This document shows, piece by piece, positions 13,127 to 24,790 of a DNA stretch of 64,000 nt. The translations under genes and the position numbers were made by a program. The notes below the pieces were generated by a model. It had not been told where the DNA came from. It did no database searches and worked only from the letters and a program-made list of their open reading frames with translations. Every line of letters begins with the position of its first letter. The first letter of the stretch is position 1. Location of the stretch: positions 6,801,595-6,865,594 of the forward strand of contig OX335644.1 in assembly GCA_946894095.1 (NCBI GenBank). Direction: 5' to 3'. The stretch is from Incurvaria masculella (taxonomy: Eukaryota; Arthropoda; Insecta; Lepidoptera; Incurvariidae).

Positions 13127-14088
13127 TCTAATAATAAATATTATAAAGGGGAAAGTTTGTAATAATGGATGGATGGATGGATGGATGGATGGATGGATGG
13201 ATGGATGGATGTTTGTTACTCTTTCACGTAAAAACTACTGAATGGATTCCAATGAAACTTTACAATAATATAGCTTATACATCAGAATAACACATAGGCT
13301 ACAATTTATAAAGATATTGTGCCCATGGGCTTAAGAACTTTCACGGGGCTGCGAAAACGATGCCAGTAGCGCTACTTCACACTAAGGGGAGCGGGGCCGG
13401 GGGCGGTAGCGGGAGCGGGGCCGGGGGCGGGGCGGGCGGTCCGACGGAGGCGGGTGCGGGGAGGGGGGGGCGGGTACAGCTTGGTATTTCCCGCAACTTT
13501 AGGGCTACTTGGTAAAATCCTTGAGAACCAATTACTCGATTTAGATGCGGATTGTATCTACGTCTAGCCTGATTCTACTCAAAACTTATAGGCTACATAA
13601 TATAACGTTTCATTACCTGAAGGGTGAGTAGAGAGTGTTAAATTCTTATAACTTGCGAACCACTAACCCGATTTATGTGCGTATTTTATCAATGTATAGG
13701 ATCTCTGGGAGCAGTCAGGTTCGAGATGGGTTACTGTTTTCGATGTTGAGGCTAGCTGTGGGTTGGAGTCCACGCAAAACTTACCTACATTACACGTTAC
13801 TTACTTACTAGGTAAACAATGTTGCAGTGCAAGTGCATAAAGGTTCTGGCGGCAAATGCTTTTTTTTTAAATAGCCACCAAATGTCAACGAAGCTCTAAA
13901 TGGGAATTATTGGATGTTTCTCATTAAATCATGCTATTTCATCTCGAACGATCTTGATTAAATTTGGTAGATGGATACATTGTCATGGACCAGTTTGACC
14001 CTATTTTGGATCAGCCATGTGGGCTAATTTTTATCCATGAAATAATTTAGCCGACACTAACCCGAGCGGAGCCGGGTACCGCAGCTAG
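13127..14088 (+). mobile_element. Helitron, tandem unit 2 (short form)
   Basis: It begins with TCTAATAATAAATATTATAA directly after the CTAG of unit 1, giving a head-to-tail junction with no spacer. It has the same GGAT tract, the same 3' hairpin and CTAG. The ~250-bp segment is absent, replaced by a different GC-rich block near 13390-13475. Confidence 0.85.
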
Positions 14089-15215
14089 TAAATAATATAA
14101 AGGGGAAAGTTTGTAATAATGGATGGATGGATGGATGGATGGATGGATGTTTGTTACTCTTTCACGTAAAAACTACTGAATGGATTCTAATGAAACTTTA
14201 CAATAATATAGCTTATACATCAGAATAACACATAGGCTACAATTTATGTGCCCATGGGCTTTAGAACTTTCACGGGGCTGCGAAAACGATGCCGGTAGCG
14301 ATACTTCACACTAGGGGGAGAGGAGCCGAGGGCGGTGGCGGGGAGCGGCGGCGGGGGGAGGGCAGACGTCGTGACTGTTTGGTGTCCGTTTGGCGAATTT
14401 TCAAGGCACTAGCGATTTGTAAAACTTAGTACATGTACATTTAACTACCCGGGAATTAGGATTGGCTAAATAGACTTCAGTTCCGCTTACGCTAAGATGG
14501 GGCTGTCATACAAACTGCAATGCTATGCACGGCTCGGCTTTGCGGCGGCAGCGCTTACTTTTACTGAAGTACGGCTTGGTATTTCCTGCAACTTTAGGAC
14601 TACTTGGCATCACGCTAAATCGCCGGAGGAGCGACCAACAGAATAAAATCCTTGAGAACCAATTACTCGATTTAGATGTGCATTGTATCTACGTCTAGCC
14701 TGATTCTACTAAAAACTTATAGATTACATAATATAACGCTTCATTACCAGAAGGGTAAGTAGTGAGTCTTAAAGTCTTATAACATGCGAACCACTTACCT
14801 GATTTATATGCGTATTTTATCAATGTATAGCATCTCTGGGAGCAGTCAGGTTCGAGATAGGATACTGTTTTCGATGTTGAGGCTGGCTGTGGGTTGGAGT
14901 CCACGCAAAACTTACCTACGTTACACGTTACTTACTAGGTAAGCAATGTAGCAGTGAAAGTGCAGAAAGGTTCTCGCGGCAAATGTTTTTTTTTTAAATA
15001 GCCACCAAACGTCAACGAAGCTCTAAATGGGAATTATTGGATGTTTCTCATTAAATCATGCTATTTCGGCTCGAACGATCTTGATTAAATTTGGTACATG
15101 GATACATTGTCCTGGACCAGTTTGACCCTATTTTGGACCAGTCATGTGGGCTACTTTTTATCCATGAGATAATTTAGCCGACACTAACCCGAGCGGAGCC
15201 GGGTACCGCAGCTAG
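14089..15215 (+). mobile_element. Helitron, tandem unit 3 (long form)
   Basis: Near-identical in layout to unit 1, including the internal segment (14365-14640). It starts directly after the CTAG of unit 2 but lacks the 5' TC, beginning TAAATAATATAAAG. It ends with the same hairpin and CTAG. Confidence 0.83.
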
Positions 15216-15225
15216 TACACTATAA

Positions 15226-16193
15226 TCTAATCTAATAAATATTATAAAGGGGAAAGTTTGTAATAATGGATGGATGGATGGATGGATGGATGGATGGATG
15301 GATGGATGGATGGATGGATGGATGTTTGTTACTCTTTCACATAAAAACTACTGAATGGATTTTAATGAAACTTTACAATAATATAGCTTATACATCAGAA
15401 TAACACATAGGCTACAATTTATAAAGATATTGTGCCCATGGGCTTTAGAACTTTCACGGGGCTGCGAAAAAACGATGCCGGTAGCGCTACTTCACAGCAA
15501 GGGGAGCGGGTCCGGGGGCGGTGGCGGGAGCGGGGCCGGGGGAGGGGCGGGCGGTCTGCTGGAGGCGGGTGAGGGGGGGGGGGGAGTACGGCTTGGTATT
15601 TCCCGCAACTTTAGGACTACTTGGCAAAATCCTTGAGAACCAGTTACTCGATTTAGATGCGGATTGTATCTACGTCTAGCCTGATTCTACTCAAAACTTA
15701 TAGGCTACATAATATAACGCTTCATTACCTGAAGGGTGAGTGTTAAATTCTTATAACTTGCGAACCACTAACCCGATTTATGTGCGTATTTTATCAATGT
15801 ATAGGATCTCTGGGAGCAGTCAGGTTCGAGATGGGTTACTGTTTTCGATGTTGAGGCTAGCTGTGGGTTGGAGTCCACGCAAAACTTACCTACATTACAC
15901 GTTACTTACTTACTAGGTAAGCAATGTTGCAGTGCAAGTGCAGAAAGGTTCTGGCGGCAAATGCTTTTTTTTTAAATAGCCACCAAATGTCAACGGAGCT
16001 CTAAATGGGAATTATTGGATGTTTCTCATTAAATCATGCTATTTCGGCTCGACCGATCTTGATTAAATTTGGTACATGGATACATTGTCCTGGACCAGTT
16101 TGACACTATTTTGGACCAGTCATGTGGGCTACTTTTTATCCATGAGATAATTTAGCCGACACTAACCCGAGCGGAGCCGGGTACCGCAGCTAG
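15226..16193 (+). mobile_element. Helitron, tandem unit 4 (short form)
   Basis: Same short architecture as unit 2 (extra AAAGATATTG before the Ncol-like CCCATGG, GC-rich block, no internal segment). About ten bases separate it from unit 3. It ends with the hairpin and CTAG followed by T. Confidence 0.83.
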
Positions 16194-16625
16194 TATTTCA
16201 TAATTCTTTGTTGTTGGTAGGTAATAGGTACATTTTGTAAGAGGGTTACCCCTTCACTTAAGGATCGTTATATTCAGGAAAGCCTAATAAATAAATAATC
16301 CACCTGTTTCTTAGATATATCAGCTGTTAATCTTATTTGCATTGAACTATTTTAAGTTCCTGTAACCTGTTTCACCTGTGTATGTTTGACTAAATAAATA
16401 AGGGCCGATTTTTCAATCCTCAGATAGTACTTATAGGACTTAATTCACGTTTGTCAAAGGACGAATAGTCATTGCAGGAGAAATATATCTTTTATCAAAA
16501 TTATCTGACTATAATTTTACTAATAAACATATGGACTTAATATATCGGATGGATAAGCAGAAGCGTAAATAAATCCGTCGAATAGTTATCGGGCTGTTAC
16601 TATTGAAAAATCCACCCTTAATCAT

Positions 16626-16863
16626 AACACACAATAAATGCCACATGCAAACTTAGTTGCAGACGTATTGGAGGGTTTTGTGGGTAGGAAATGACTTTAT
16701 GAACACATTTTTAGAGCACATTCGTAAGATGTTGCAATGTTTCGACTGTGTGGCACACGACGCGCCACCGGATTCCCATACAATATTTGGTCACTTTGAC
16801 CATATAGTGGAGACGCGATCTCGAGCGCATGCCACTTCTCCTTCATTTCTCTTCAGTGGCTAG
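16626..16863 (+). repeat. Dispersed repeat E, copy 1
   Basis: Shares AATGCCACATGCAAAC, TTTCGACTGT, GATTCCCATACA and GAGCGCATGCCACTTCTCC with 27337-27563. Class unknown. Confidence 0.7.
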
Positions 16864-17162
16864 AATCTAACTAGAAGTAAGAAGACAGCTTTGTTCGTAA
16901 TGTCATTGATACACATTAGCAAACTGCTAATCCTGTGCATACGAAGCGCCAATGTAACGCACGCGTCATCGCATAATACAATACACCGGCACGACGCGGT
17001 ATGGCCCACGACCCACCAGCCGTGACCTACAAATTCGGCCGTAGCAATTTACGCGCGACACGAGCACCGTGGTGGTCGCGGCGTATACCGGTTCATGCGG
17101 CACGTAAAGGTTTGAAGCGCTATGTTGCATGCTCACGCGAAGTGGTGACATCTGTGCAGTCA

Positions 17163-17415
17163 GTCCGAGTTCTCACCTAAATTGGCGTTTATGGCACTTT
17201 GAAGTTACGTTAAAACGCCAAATCCATACAAGTGTTTACTGCTTATTCAGTGGTTATACCTTCAAGCGTCAAAATCAAACTCGTCAACGTATTTATGGCG
17301 ACGATACGCAAACTGTCAAATCAAACCCGGGCTCGCAAATGACTGCGCGCGCTCTTCAATTTCTCCATACATTTGAAAACGCTAGTCGACGCCAATTCAG
17401 GTGACAAGTCGGACT
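17163..17415. mobile_element. MITE family A, copy 1
   Basis: Terminal inverted repeat GTCCGAGTTCTCACCTAAATTGG versus the complement of CCAATTCAGGTGACAAGTCGGAC (shown here in part). About 250 bp, no coding capacity. Confidence 0.8.
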
Positions 17416-17429
17416 AGAGGCTCAGAACT

Positions 17430-17735
17430 TTTGTCCGCTCACAAGGAGCGGTGAGGTTGGAATGATATGCCGCCCGTTCACAAGGAGTGGTGACGTCCAA
17501 ACTGCTAAACAGCCCTTTTCGGTATTTACTACAAACAAAAAAAACTCTGAAATAACCATTGAAATAACGCCAAAATATCGTAAAGTTAGCGTCAATGGGC
17601 GTCTTAAGAGGATTGGTGAGATCTGAGCGACTAAGCCGTCTGCTCACAGGCGCGGGGATGTATAAAATGCCTTGCCGTCTACCCACAAAGAGTGGTGAGG
17701 TATGATCTGCTTAGCCGTACACTCACATGCGTGTT
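17430..17735. repeat. Degenerate repeats of a CTCACAAGGAGCGGTGAGG motif
   Basis: About five units near 17437, 17471, 17634, 17675 and 17716, each CCGnnCaCTCACA-AGnGnGGTGAGGT with variation; each could form a short CTCAC/GTGAG stem. They directly follow a family A MITE. Confidence 0.6.
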
Positions 17736-19296
17736 GGTCCAAAGTGGTTGGATGGAAATTGGTTTCCAGATGATTTGTTGTCTTTGGTTGAAGTCCAAAA
17801 TAACTGAACAAAAGTGAACTTACTTTGAGTATATCGAAAAGAGTTTATTTTTAAATTAAAATTATTTTTTGTGAACAATATTGTGACATGAAGTCGATCC
17901 AAATACGATCATGGAAGTCGCAGTTTTCCTTTTGGCAAGTGGTTTCGTCGGGGCAGCGCCAGGAATGTCATGGCCAACGGGTTATCCTGTGTCTGGCCGG
18001 AACGGTGCGGTTGATCCAGGTAGTCGTTAAGAGGGCGTCCATTGATAAAGATTGGCGACTTTTTCGATCCCCCTCCCCCTTGGTAAATGTCGTGAGATTA
18101 AATTTTACATAATTTCTTGCGAAAAATTAATTACGTGATATCTGCCTCTGAGACCAAGAGGACGAACATTAATTACGCCTCACATAATAAAGGTTTAGCT
18201 ATACACTGTTTTAACCCAAGTAGGCGACATTCCCGAAAGGGGGTTATTTTGGGTCACATACTGATGCCGAAAAAGTAGTTTTTTTTTTGTTTTGACCTTT
18301 TGTTTTAAGTCAGCAGTCGCAAGCAAGTCAAACGCGTGACCTCGGCAGTGGCACGAACACATGGCGTGCTTACACCATTCCAAAGGGAAATTGTCGCTGA
18401 GGTAAAAGTTTGGATTAAATCTGCAATTATTTTTTTACTATTTTACATTTAATTTTTAAATACCACAAAATGATCAGTATACGAAATAATTAAATAATCG
18501 GTATTAAAATAGAAATGTCGCGAAAAAAATTAACACCGTGTATATGCTATAACACCCAAAAAATAGGAAGGTATATAATAATGGACGCACAAACCCCTTA
18601 AAAAGATTCAAAGAATTAATTTGTGATTTTATGTTTCGTACACTTCTATCACATCGTCAAAGTTTTTGTACATAGGTAAACATAGAATTCAAAGAAATAT
18701 TAAAATTAAAATACAATTTACAAATACATTTAGGCCAACTTAGGCATTCAATAAAATTTGCAACATTAGAAAAATAAAATTCAAATAAAAAATTCAGCAT
18801 TCACATTAAAATATAAAAATTATTTCAGCAGAATTTGGTAACATCATAAAATATAAAATGAAAGGCAGACGTATTATTAAATTAACTAAACTAATTATAC
18901 ACGGACGACAATTCATTTACTATTCCTAACCAATAAAAAGTAGTTTGGTTTAACTAGGACCACTTTTGAGGAATGGGACAAAAAAGGGGGCATAACCACT
19001 GAATTGGGCATAACGCAGGAACTAACACGATTTGATGAGAACTGTGCTACCGTGATACTTGTTCCATTGATTGGAACGATACGAATCGAAAATAAAATTG
19101 CATGAGTATCGCGTCACTGTTGAATCAAGTGTTTCATGTTTTCTCTCGACATGCTGGATGGTACTGAGTGGTGGTACCTACTATTTTCGAAGCTAATTAT
19201 TGGTATCCATTTGCGCATGTGCAACCTTTCCGATTTTAAATAATTAGTTAGAACCAGTGATTTGAATCACAATACGTAATTAAGGTCAAGTCATTC

Positions 19297-19545
19297 AGTC
19301 AGTCAGCGTGTGTGCGTCCACTGCTGGACATACGCCTCTCCAATTTTCCTCCAGTCCTGCCGACCCTCAGCGGTACGGAACCCTGCTTTCCGCCGACGAA
19401 TAAAAGTTGTCACACCTGGCAGGTGGTATTCCCACACTCCGTTTTCCTGTCCACGGCCGCCAGTATTGGACACGGTTACTCCAATGGTCATCATCTCTTC
19501 GGCTGACGTAACCAGCCCACTGCCACTTCAGCTTAGCTTAAGTAT
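19297..19545 (+). repeat. Probable LINE or SINE-tail repeat (CTGCTGGACAT type)
   Basis: GTCCACTGCTGGACATACGC, CTCCAGTCCTGCCG and ACGTAACCAGCCCACTGCCACTTCAGCTT (in part) resemble the widespread lepidopteran repeat with GTCCACTGCTGGACATAGGC. Recognised from general familiarity, not compared here with other copies. Confidence 0.55.
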
Positions 19546-19844
19546 AATTTAATCCATCAAAAAGCTTTGCGCCTCTTCTGTGCATTGGGACGAAATATCA
19601 CGCACATGATTTTTTTTTTATAGGTACCTCAAATCGAAAAAAAAAGAAGATGTGCCAACTAGCGCCTACTATGAGATCCACTGTGGCCAATTTAATCCAA
19701 GACGTATTAGAGGATTTGTGTTGGTGGTTTTTAATATTTATACATTAGCCCAGGATTGTGTGGACTTCCATGCCTGAGGTCATGGGTTCAAATCCCGGCC
19801 CAAATTTCGTGCAATAATTTATTTCTTTTTCTCAGTTGATAATT

Positions 19845-20118
19845 TTATTTTTTATTTATTCAACCTGACATGGATGGCTAATACCACACAACTACCGTTA
19901 TGATATTAGCTCTATACAAAACATTTCCAAAGGAATTAGGAAATACGCCAGGACCACAGCTACACTGAAATGGAAAACACGGACAATTTTTCATTGCCGC
20001 TTCAACCATTTTAATTCAATGTGTTGGTACCAACCCTGGCGGGATTAAGCCGACCACTTAGTAGGGTAAGGGGACCTACAGTTTTTCATGGGTTCCGAAC
20101 CATCCAACTAAAAAAAAC
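19845..20118 (-). mobile_element. SINE family C, reverse, head-to-head with the next copy
   Basis: Body from GACATGGATGGCTAATACC to GGGTTCCGAACCATCC; the pol III head is missing. Confidence 0.8.
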
Positions 20119-20140
20119 ATTTTGTTACGACTGTGAGCTG

Positions 20141-20394
20141 ATCCATGGTTCACAAACCATGCACACCTGTAGGGTCCCTTACTAGGTGGTACCATCGCAT
20201 TAAGTTAAAATGTTATAAACAATATATAATAAATATTGCCCGTGTTTTCAATCCAGTTCAATGTAGCCTTGTTCAAAAAGGGAAAGTCCCAGCATGGCAC
20301 CTAAGTAACTCCTTCGGAAATGCGGCTTGTTGGGCTAATATCATAACGGTGGTTATGTAGTATTAGACATCCATGTCCAGTTACAAAAAAAAAA
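20141..20394 (+). mobile_element. SINE family C, headless, facing the previous copy
   Basis: Body from GTTCACAAACCATGC to CCATGTCCAGTTAC plus ten A. Together with the preceding copy it forms an inverted pair of about 250-bp arms. Confidence 0.8.
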
Positions 20395-22449
20395 CAGGTA
20401 TTTTGCATATGGGGACAATAAAAGTACTTACATTAAAAGTGAATTAATAAAAACATTAATGACAAACCAAATAGTAGGTATGCGTAAGGCCTTGTGGGAC
20501 GAAAATGTACAAAAGTTTATACCAGTCCGTCATCGTGAAAGTGTCCATGACTAGGCGTTGTCAGAGAGACATTGCTTCCTGTATGGCATACTGTATGGCA
20601 GTTGACCCTTGGGTAGCCGACAAACGACTGTCAACGCATACGCATTCAAATGACAAAAATATCCTTTTACACGGACGCGCACAAGGACAAGTTTCAAAAT
20701 GTTCCATCCATCAGAAACCCTCAATCAATAAACTCCAGTAGGCACAATAATATTTCAATACCACGGCCACATGTCAGTAGATTTTGTCTTTACCTAGTAC
20801 TACCCGCGTGCAGTACATTTTCAGCCGTACTAATTGTATAAAACAAATATGTGATAAAATAGACAAGGAAAATAACGCCTAGGTATCTATTTCGTTAACA
20901 CTTGAAAATATCTTCTATTTTATCAGACTGAAGTTCTAAAACTTTTCGAGCAGTCCCTACATTCCCGATTCCTAAAGTTGAGATTAATTTAGGGGCGAGT
21001 AGTAACAGCACGGAATAAACAATAAGCAAAAACAAAAATATTAGCAAGCCAGTTCGCCAGTCACTCAATCACGCCGTTTAAACTTCACTTTCTGTCTCTA
21101 AGGATTAATTCTTCCGAGGTCAGCTTGCTTGCATTGCTTTGCTTGGTGCGTGTAACGCTGTAAGCAAATATTCTAATTGATTTACCTGCTCTATATGTAG
21201 GTACTTGCAGCTAACTGGAATCTAATTAGAACGTTGTCGGCGGCGGCGGGGCGGCGTCAGGACAACTCAGAATTTGAACACGTTCCGAGCAAAAAACTTC
21301 AATCAAATGCGTAGGATTCCGGCAATGAAGGTTCCGTCTAGAATCTTTGCAATGGTTTTGATCATTCCAACCCACTTATCGTTATTGGACACTTATCTAC
21401 ATTGGTGCATACAAAATATTGATCAAGATGTTGGGTTTCCCGAGAAAACAATAAGAACTGCCGGAAGGCAGCTCACCTAATGAAGGTAAAGACGAAAGAA
21501 GGTGAGAACGAGATCCTAAATAAAAGACAATCGAATGGAGCCGGTAGGCGTTCCCACGTTAACAGGCTTTTCAATGACATCACACATGCTTCCGACAAAA
21601 ATTCCGTCCACTGAGAAGAATGATAAATAAATCCTTACCTTTCTAGTTTGGATCCCTTAATGTTTCGGTTTATTCACAAATATTCAGAGTCGACTGCTTT
21701 CACGGAGTTCGATTTGATTACAAACAGAATGATGGTCGCGTCGTATCAGTCGCACGCGCAGCGAGAAGTGCCCGCGCTCGTCAGAGGTCCAACCGAGAGT
21801 GGCTATTGGTCCGCTGAATGGAGGGCGACTGAGTTATTTCGCTTTTGCTCTTTGCGAGTCACATTCTGACGCGTCCGTATCCATCTTGCAGGCCGAAATG
21901 GACTCTGTTGACACATCGCTGGAGGTGTTGTTGGAGAAATATTTAAACAAACAAATGAATGAAGCAAACAGTCATGAATGAAGATGCTGATCTTCGATGT
22001 AAACGATATCTTCATGGCTATATCGTCTGGATGTACCTATCGAAACGCAGAGGTAGGGGTGATTGTTAGGCGGGCACTTGGTCATGTGGTTCAGTATCGT
22101 TCCGGGTCCCATAGGCGTTCAGAAGTCTTAGACAACATTAAAATATAAGTGATAGTGGGTTCATCTTGTTGTGACTCGCTTGCGAGGGCGGCTGACTGTC
22201 ATAAACTAGGTACGTGTCTAGAAAAAATGCTAGCAATTTTTTTCTGCCTTGTGGATAGCAGCTTCTCGTGTAAAAGGTTTACCTTTGCCATGCAGGACTT
22301 GAACCAGCGACATTGAGATTACAGCCACCCCTCATCGAACTAATAAGGATTTTTCGAACAAAGCGACGCAAATGTCCGATTGAAGCAACTCTGGCCGAGG
22401 TCGGGTTCTAGATGGTGACCGTTTTCTACCGGTGTATATTACTTTCCTT

Positions 22450-22663
22450 ATTAGGTGTTCGGGTTATTCCAGCCAGGGTCGGTACCATCGCATTGAATTA
22501 AAGATGGCCGAAGCGACAAAGAAAATTGTCCGTGTTTTCCGTCAGGTTCAATGTAGCCATGTTATTTTTATCTAACTGGACATAGATGGCTAATAGCACA
22601 CCGTCGTTATGATTCATTAATCAGGTGCCATGCCAGGACCTTACCTTTACCACCATGGCTTCA
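22450..22663. mobile_element. SINE family C, two opposed fragments
   Basis: A plus-strand body fragment (22450-22565, GGTCGGTACCATCGCATTGA) meets a minus-strand tail fragment (22566-22663); the latter continues at 23246 beyond the MITE inserted in it. Confidence 0.78.
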
Positions 22664-23245
22664 TTAAGGTGGCCCGTCCCGCTCATCTCCCCATACAAAA
22701 GGTTTCCCCTTCACGCCCCCTTCCCCTCCCCTTCACACGGAAGATCACGCCCGTACTTCTTGTTAAAGATCCAAAATTTTGCTCAAAATAGCTTTATTTG
22801 ATCGAACTAGATGTCTGATGACCATTGGCATTGTAAAATTGTGTTTAGTTTCTAAGTTATAAGGTCCGAAACTTTGAATTTTTCGCGCGTTTTATACAAT
22901 AACTTTGGAGGTGGATTACGCAATGATAAAGTAAAAACATCTTAAAAAGATTAGTCATCAGACATAGCTTATTAAATCAAGATTTATAATCTATTTGGTT
23001 TTTGTTAGATTTTTTACTACAGCGGTCGTGGTTTACTTTTAGCTATAAGTCATTTTGAAATTAAAATTTTCGTAAATCTTACCAAATCATACACTATGCA
23101 CTTTGTCTTTTTTGTGGACCTGTTGCATCTTCCTCATCACGGAGCCTGTCTTATTTTTTGAAACAGAGAAGGTTCCAGAGCGCAACAGCACGGTTTTGTA
23201 CCGTGCCCGCGAATGAGTTAGGCCCGCCGGTTTGGGCCACCTTAA
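22664..23245 (+). mobile_element. TTAA-flanked MITE, family B, copy 2, nested in a SINE
   Basis: Same ends as copy 1, with extra CCCCTTC-rich bases near the left end. It splits a minus-strand SINE: the left half ends CCATGGCTTCA and the right half resumes ACTGGACGG after the TTAA. Confidence 0.9.
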
Positions 23246-23290
23246 ACTGGACGGAAAACACGGACACTTTTTTAATGCGCTTCGATAATA
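23246..23290 (-). mobile_element. SINE family C, continuation after nested MITE
   Basis: ACTGGACGGAAAACACGGAC continues the element interrupted at 22663. Confidence 0.75.
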
Positions 23291-23547
23291 TAGAAAAATT
23301 TTCACGAGAATCGGTTGATAAAAGCGACCTGTAGAGAGATAAAAAAAGTTATATAAATAGAACACCTGCGGAAGTAATTCTATGACCTCAGTGAGTAAAA
23401 ATAGTCTTCTGGGCCAAGACCTGTGAGAAAATGTTGCAACTAACAGGCGTTCCCGAACCTATGGCGGGGGGCCGGAGTGGGGCTGTCGCATTGAGGAAAC
23501 CAGTGAGAGGCCACTCAATGCCGTTTTAGGGATAATACCTACACTGA

Positions 23548-23610
23548 CGGTAGCGCCGGCCAGTCAGTTCGCTTACGAATTCGGAACGCGCAATATTGTT
23601 GCACTAAATG
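23548..23610. mobile_element. MITE family L, one-end fragment
   Basis: GTAGCGCCGGCCAGTCAGTTCGCTTACG (in part) then GGAACGCGCAATATTG; it stops where a family G MITE begins. Confidence 0.6.
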
Positions 23611-23617
23611 GACTCCA

Positions 23618-23859
23618 GGGGGGCCATTCAGGTAAGAGTAAGTTCGAGTTCGGGAGTGAGTAAACCTAAAAATAGCTGGGAAATATATCATTATTTAAAT
23701 AACGGAACCGTTATTTATACTTCCGACGTATTTACGGGACGGACCAGATTTTTATCTAATTGTAATGATGTTCAAGAAGTGTGGAAACATTACTATTTAA
23801 AAAAGTGAGTTGGTATTTAGTGACGAATTCGAACTCACTCTTTCCCTGAATGGACCCCC
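23618..23859. mobile_element. MITE family G, copy 1
   Basis: Ends GGGGGCCATTCAGGTAAGAG and CTGAATGGACCCCC are inverted repeats extending through GTGAGTTCGA. About 242 bp. Confidence 0.87.
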
Positions 23860-24184
23860 AGAGCATCACTTACAAGTTTACTCCATACAATCGATACCGC
23901 AGGTTTACATCATTGAATAGAGCAGGCATTTGAAGGATACGCTAAATCACCCTTCCACGGATATTTATATTTGTGTATTTGTGTTTTCAACTAAGAAATA
24001 TGAAATACTACATCATTATTTCATATTGAAATCTATGACATTACTTACGCTACACGTATGTGCCTCGGTCGCCACTGCTTTACTCTATCTTCCTAACTAT
24101 GGGGAAAATGTATTTACAAATTGTTTTTATACATTCAATACATAACAGCTTAGTGCGCCCCTGGATTGCTCGCCAATAAAGCTT

Positions 24185-24290
24185 ATTTTTATGTAACTGA
24201 ACATGGATGACTAATACCGAACTGGCCGTCCGATGTTAGCCTCACACACCACATGGGAACTAGGTGCCATGCCAGGCTCTTCCTTATATT
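24185..24290 (-). mobile_element. SINE family C, left half, split by repeat D
   Basis: Tail-side sequence GAACATGGATGACTAATACC to CTTCCTTATATT; it resumes at 24682. Confidence 0.82.
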
Positions 24291-24681
24291 ACTATTTTAA
24301 AACTTATGCGGGACATATCTACGGACTATACGGACATAAGGACGTGCGGCTCGACGTTTCGGAGCCTCACATGGGGAGCCCATGTGAGACTCTTCAGGAG
24401 AACTTGCCTGTCGCGACGGAGGTAGGCACGTTACTGACTACCTGTCGCTCTGCTTAACTTATCAGCGTCCAAGGCAACACTCGTACTTTTGCTTGAGGAT
24501 TAGCTGCGGTCCGAATTTCGTGTGAAATGCAAAACACACTGACTGTGTTTTCCTCGACGTCTGTTGTCGGTGCACCTCTCCGAAATTCAGTTTTCAGCTT
24601 ATTCAGCACGGGTAGATTCACGAATTATGTTTCGTTATTCAGGTACGAGGACTTTCACCCGATCAAATATCAACCAACTTT
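24291..24681 (+). mobile_element. Repeat D, copy 1, with 8-bp target duplication
   Basis: Starts ACTATTTTAAAACTTATGCG and includes CTCGACGTTTCGGAGCCTCA and CTGTCGCGACGG. Flanked by CTTATATT on both sides. I see no terminal inverted repeats or coding frame, so its class is unclear. Confidence 0.7.
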
Positions 24682-24790
24682 CTTATATTGCTCGGCTACA
24701 TTGAACTGGATGGAAAACACGGACAATTTTCATTGCCCCTCCATCATCGCACACATCGCAAGGCGTCGCACACTGAGCTACCGAGGCTGA
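24682..24790 (-). mobile_element. SINE family C, right half after repeat D
   Basis: Resumes CTTATATTGCTCGGCTAC and continues with CATTGAACTGGATGGAAAAC. CTTATATT is present on both sides of the insertion. Confidence 0.82.

Larger units (their letters stand above)
17740..22440. other. Gene desert
   Basis: Apart from the SINE pair and the LINE-like tail already listed, nothing recognisable. A small GC-rich patch is at 21238-21260. Confidence 0.55.

Noticed and set aside
12603..14904. Two near-identical 69-codon minus-strand frames (12603-12812 and 14695-14904)
   Set aside because: They lie at the same place in Helitron units 1 and 3 and are duplicated with the element; units 2 and 4 do not keep them.
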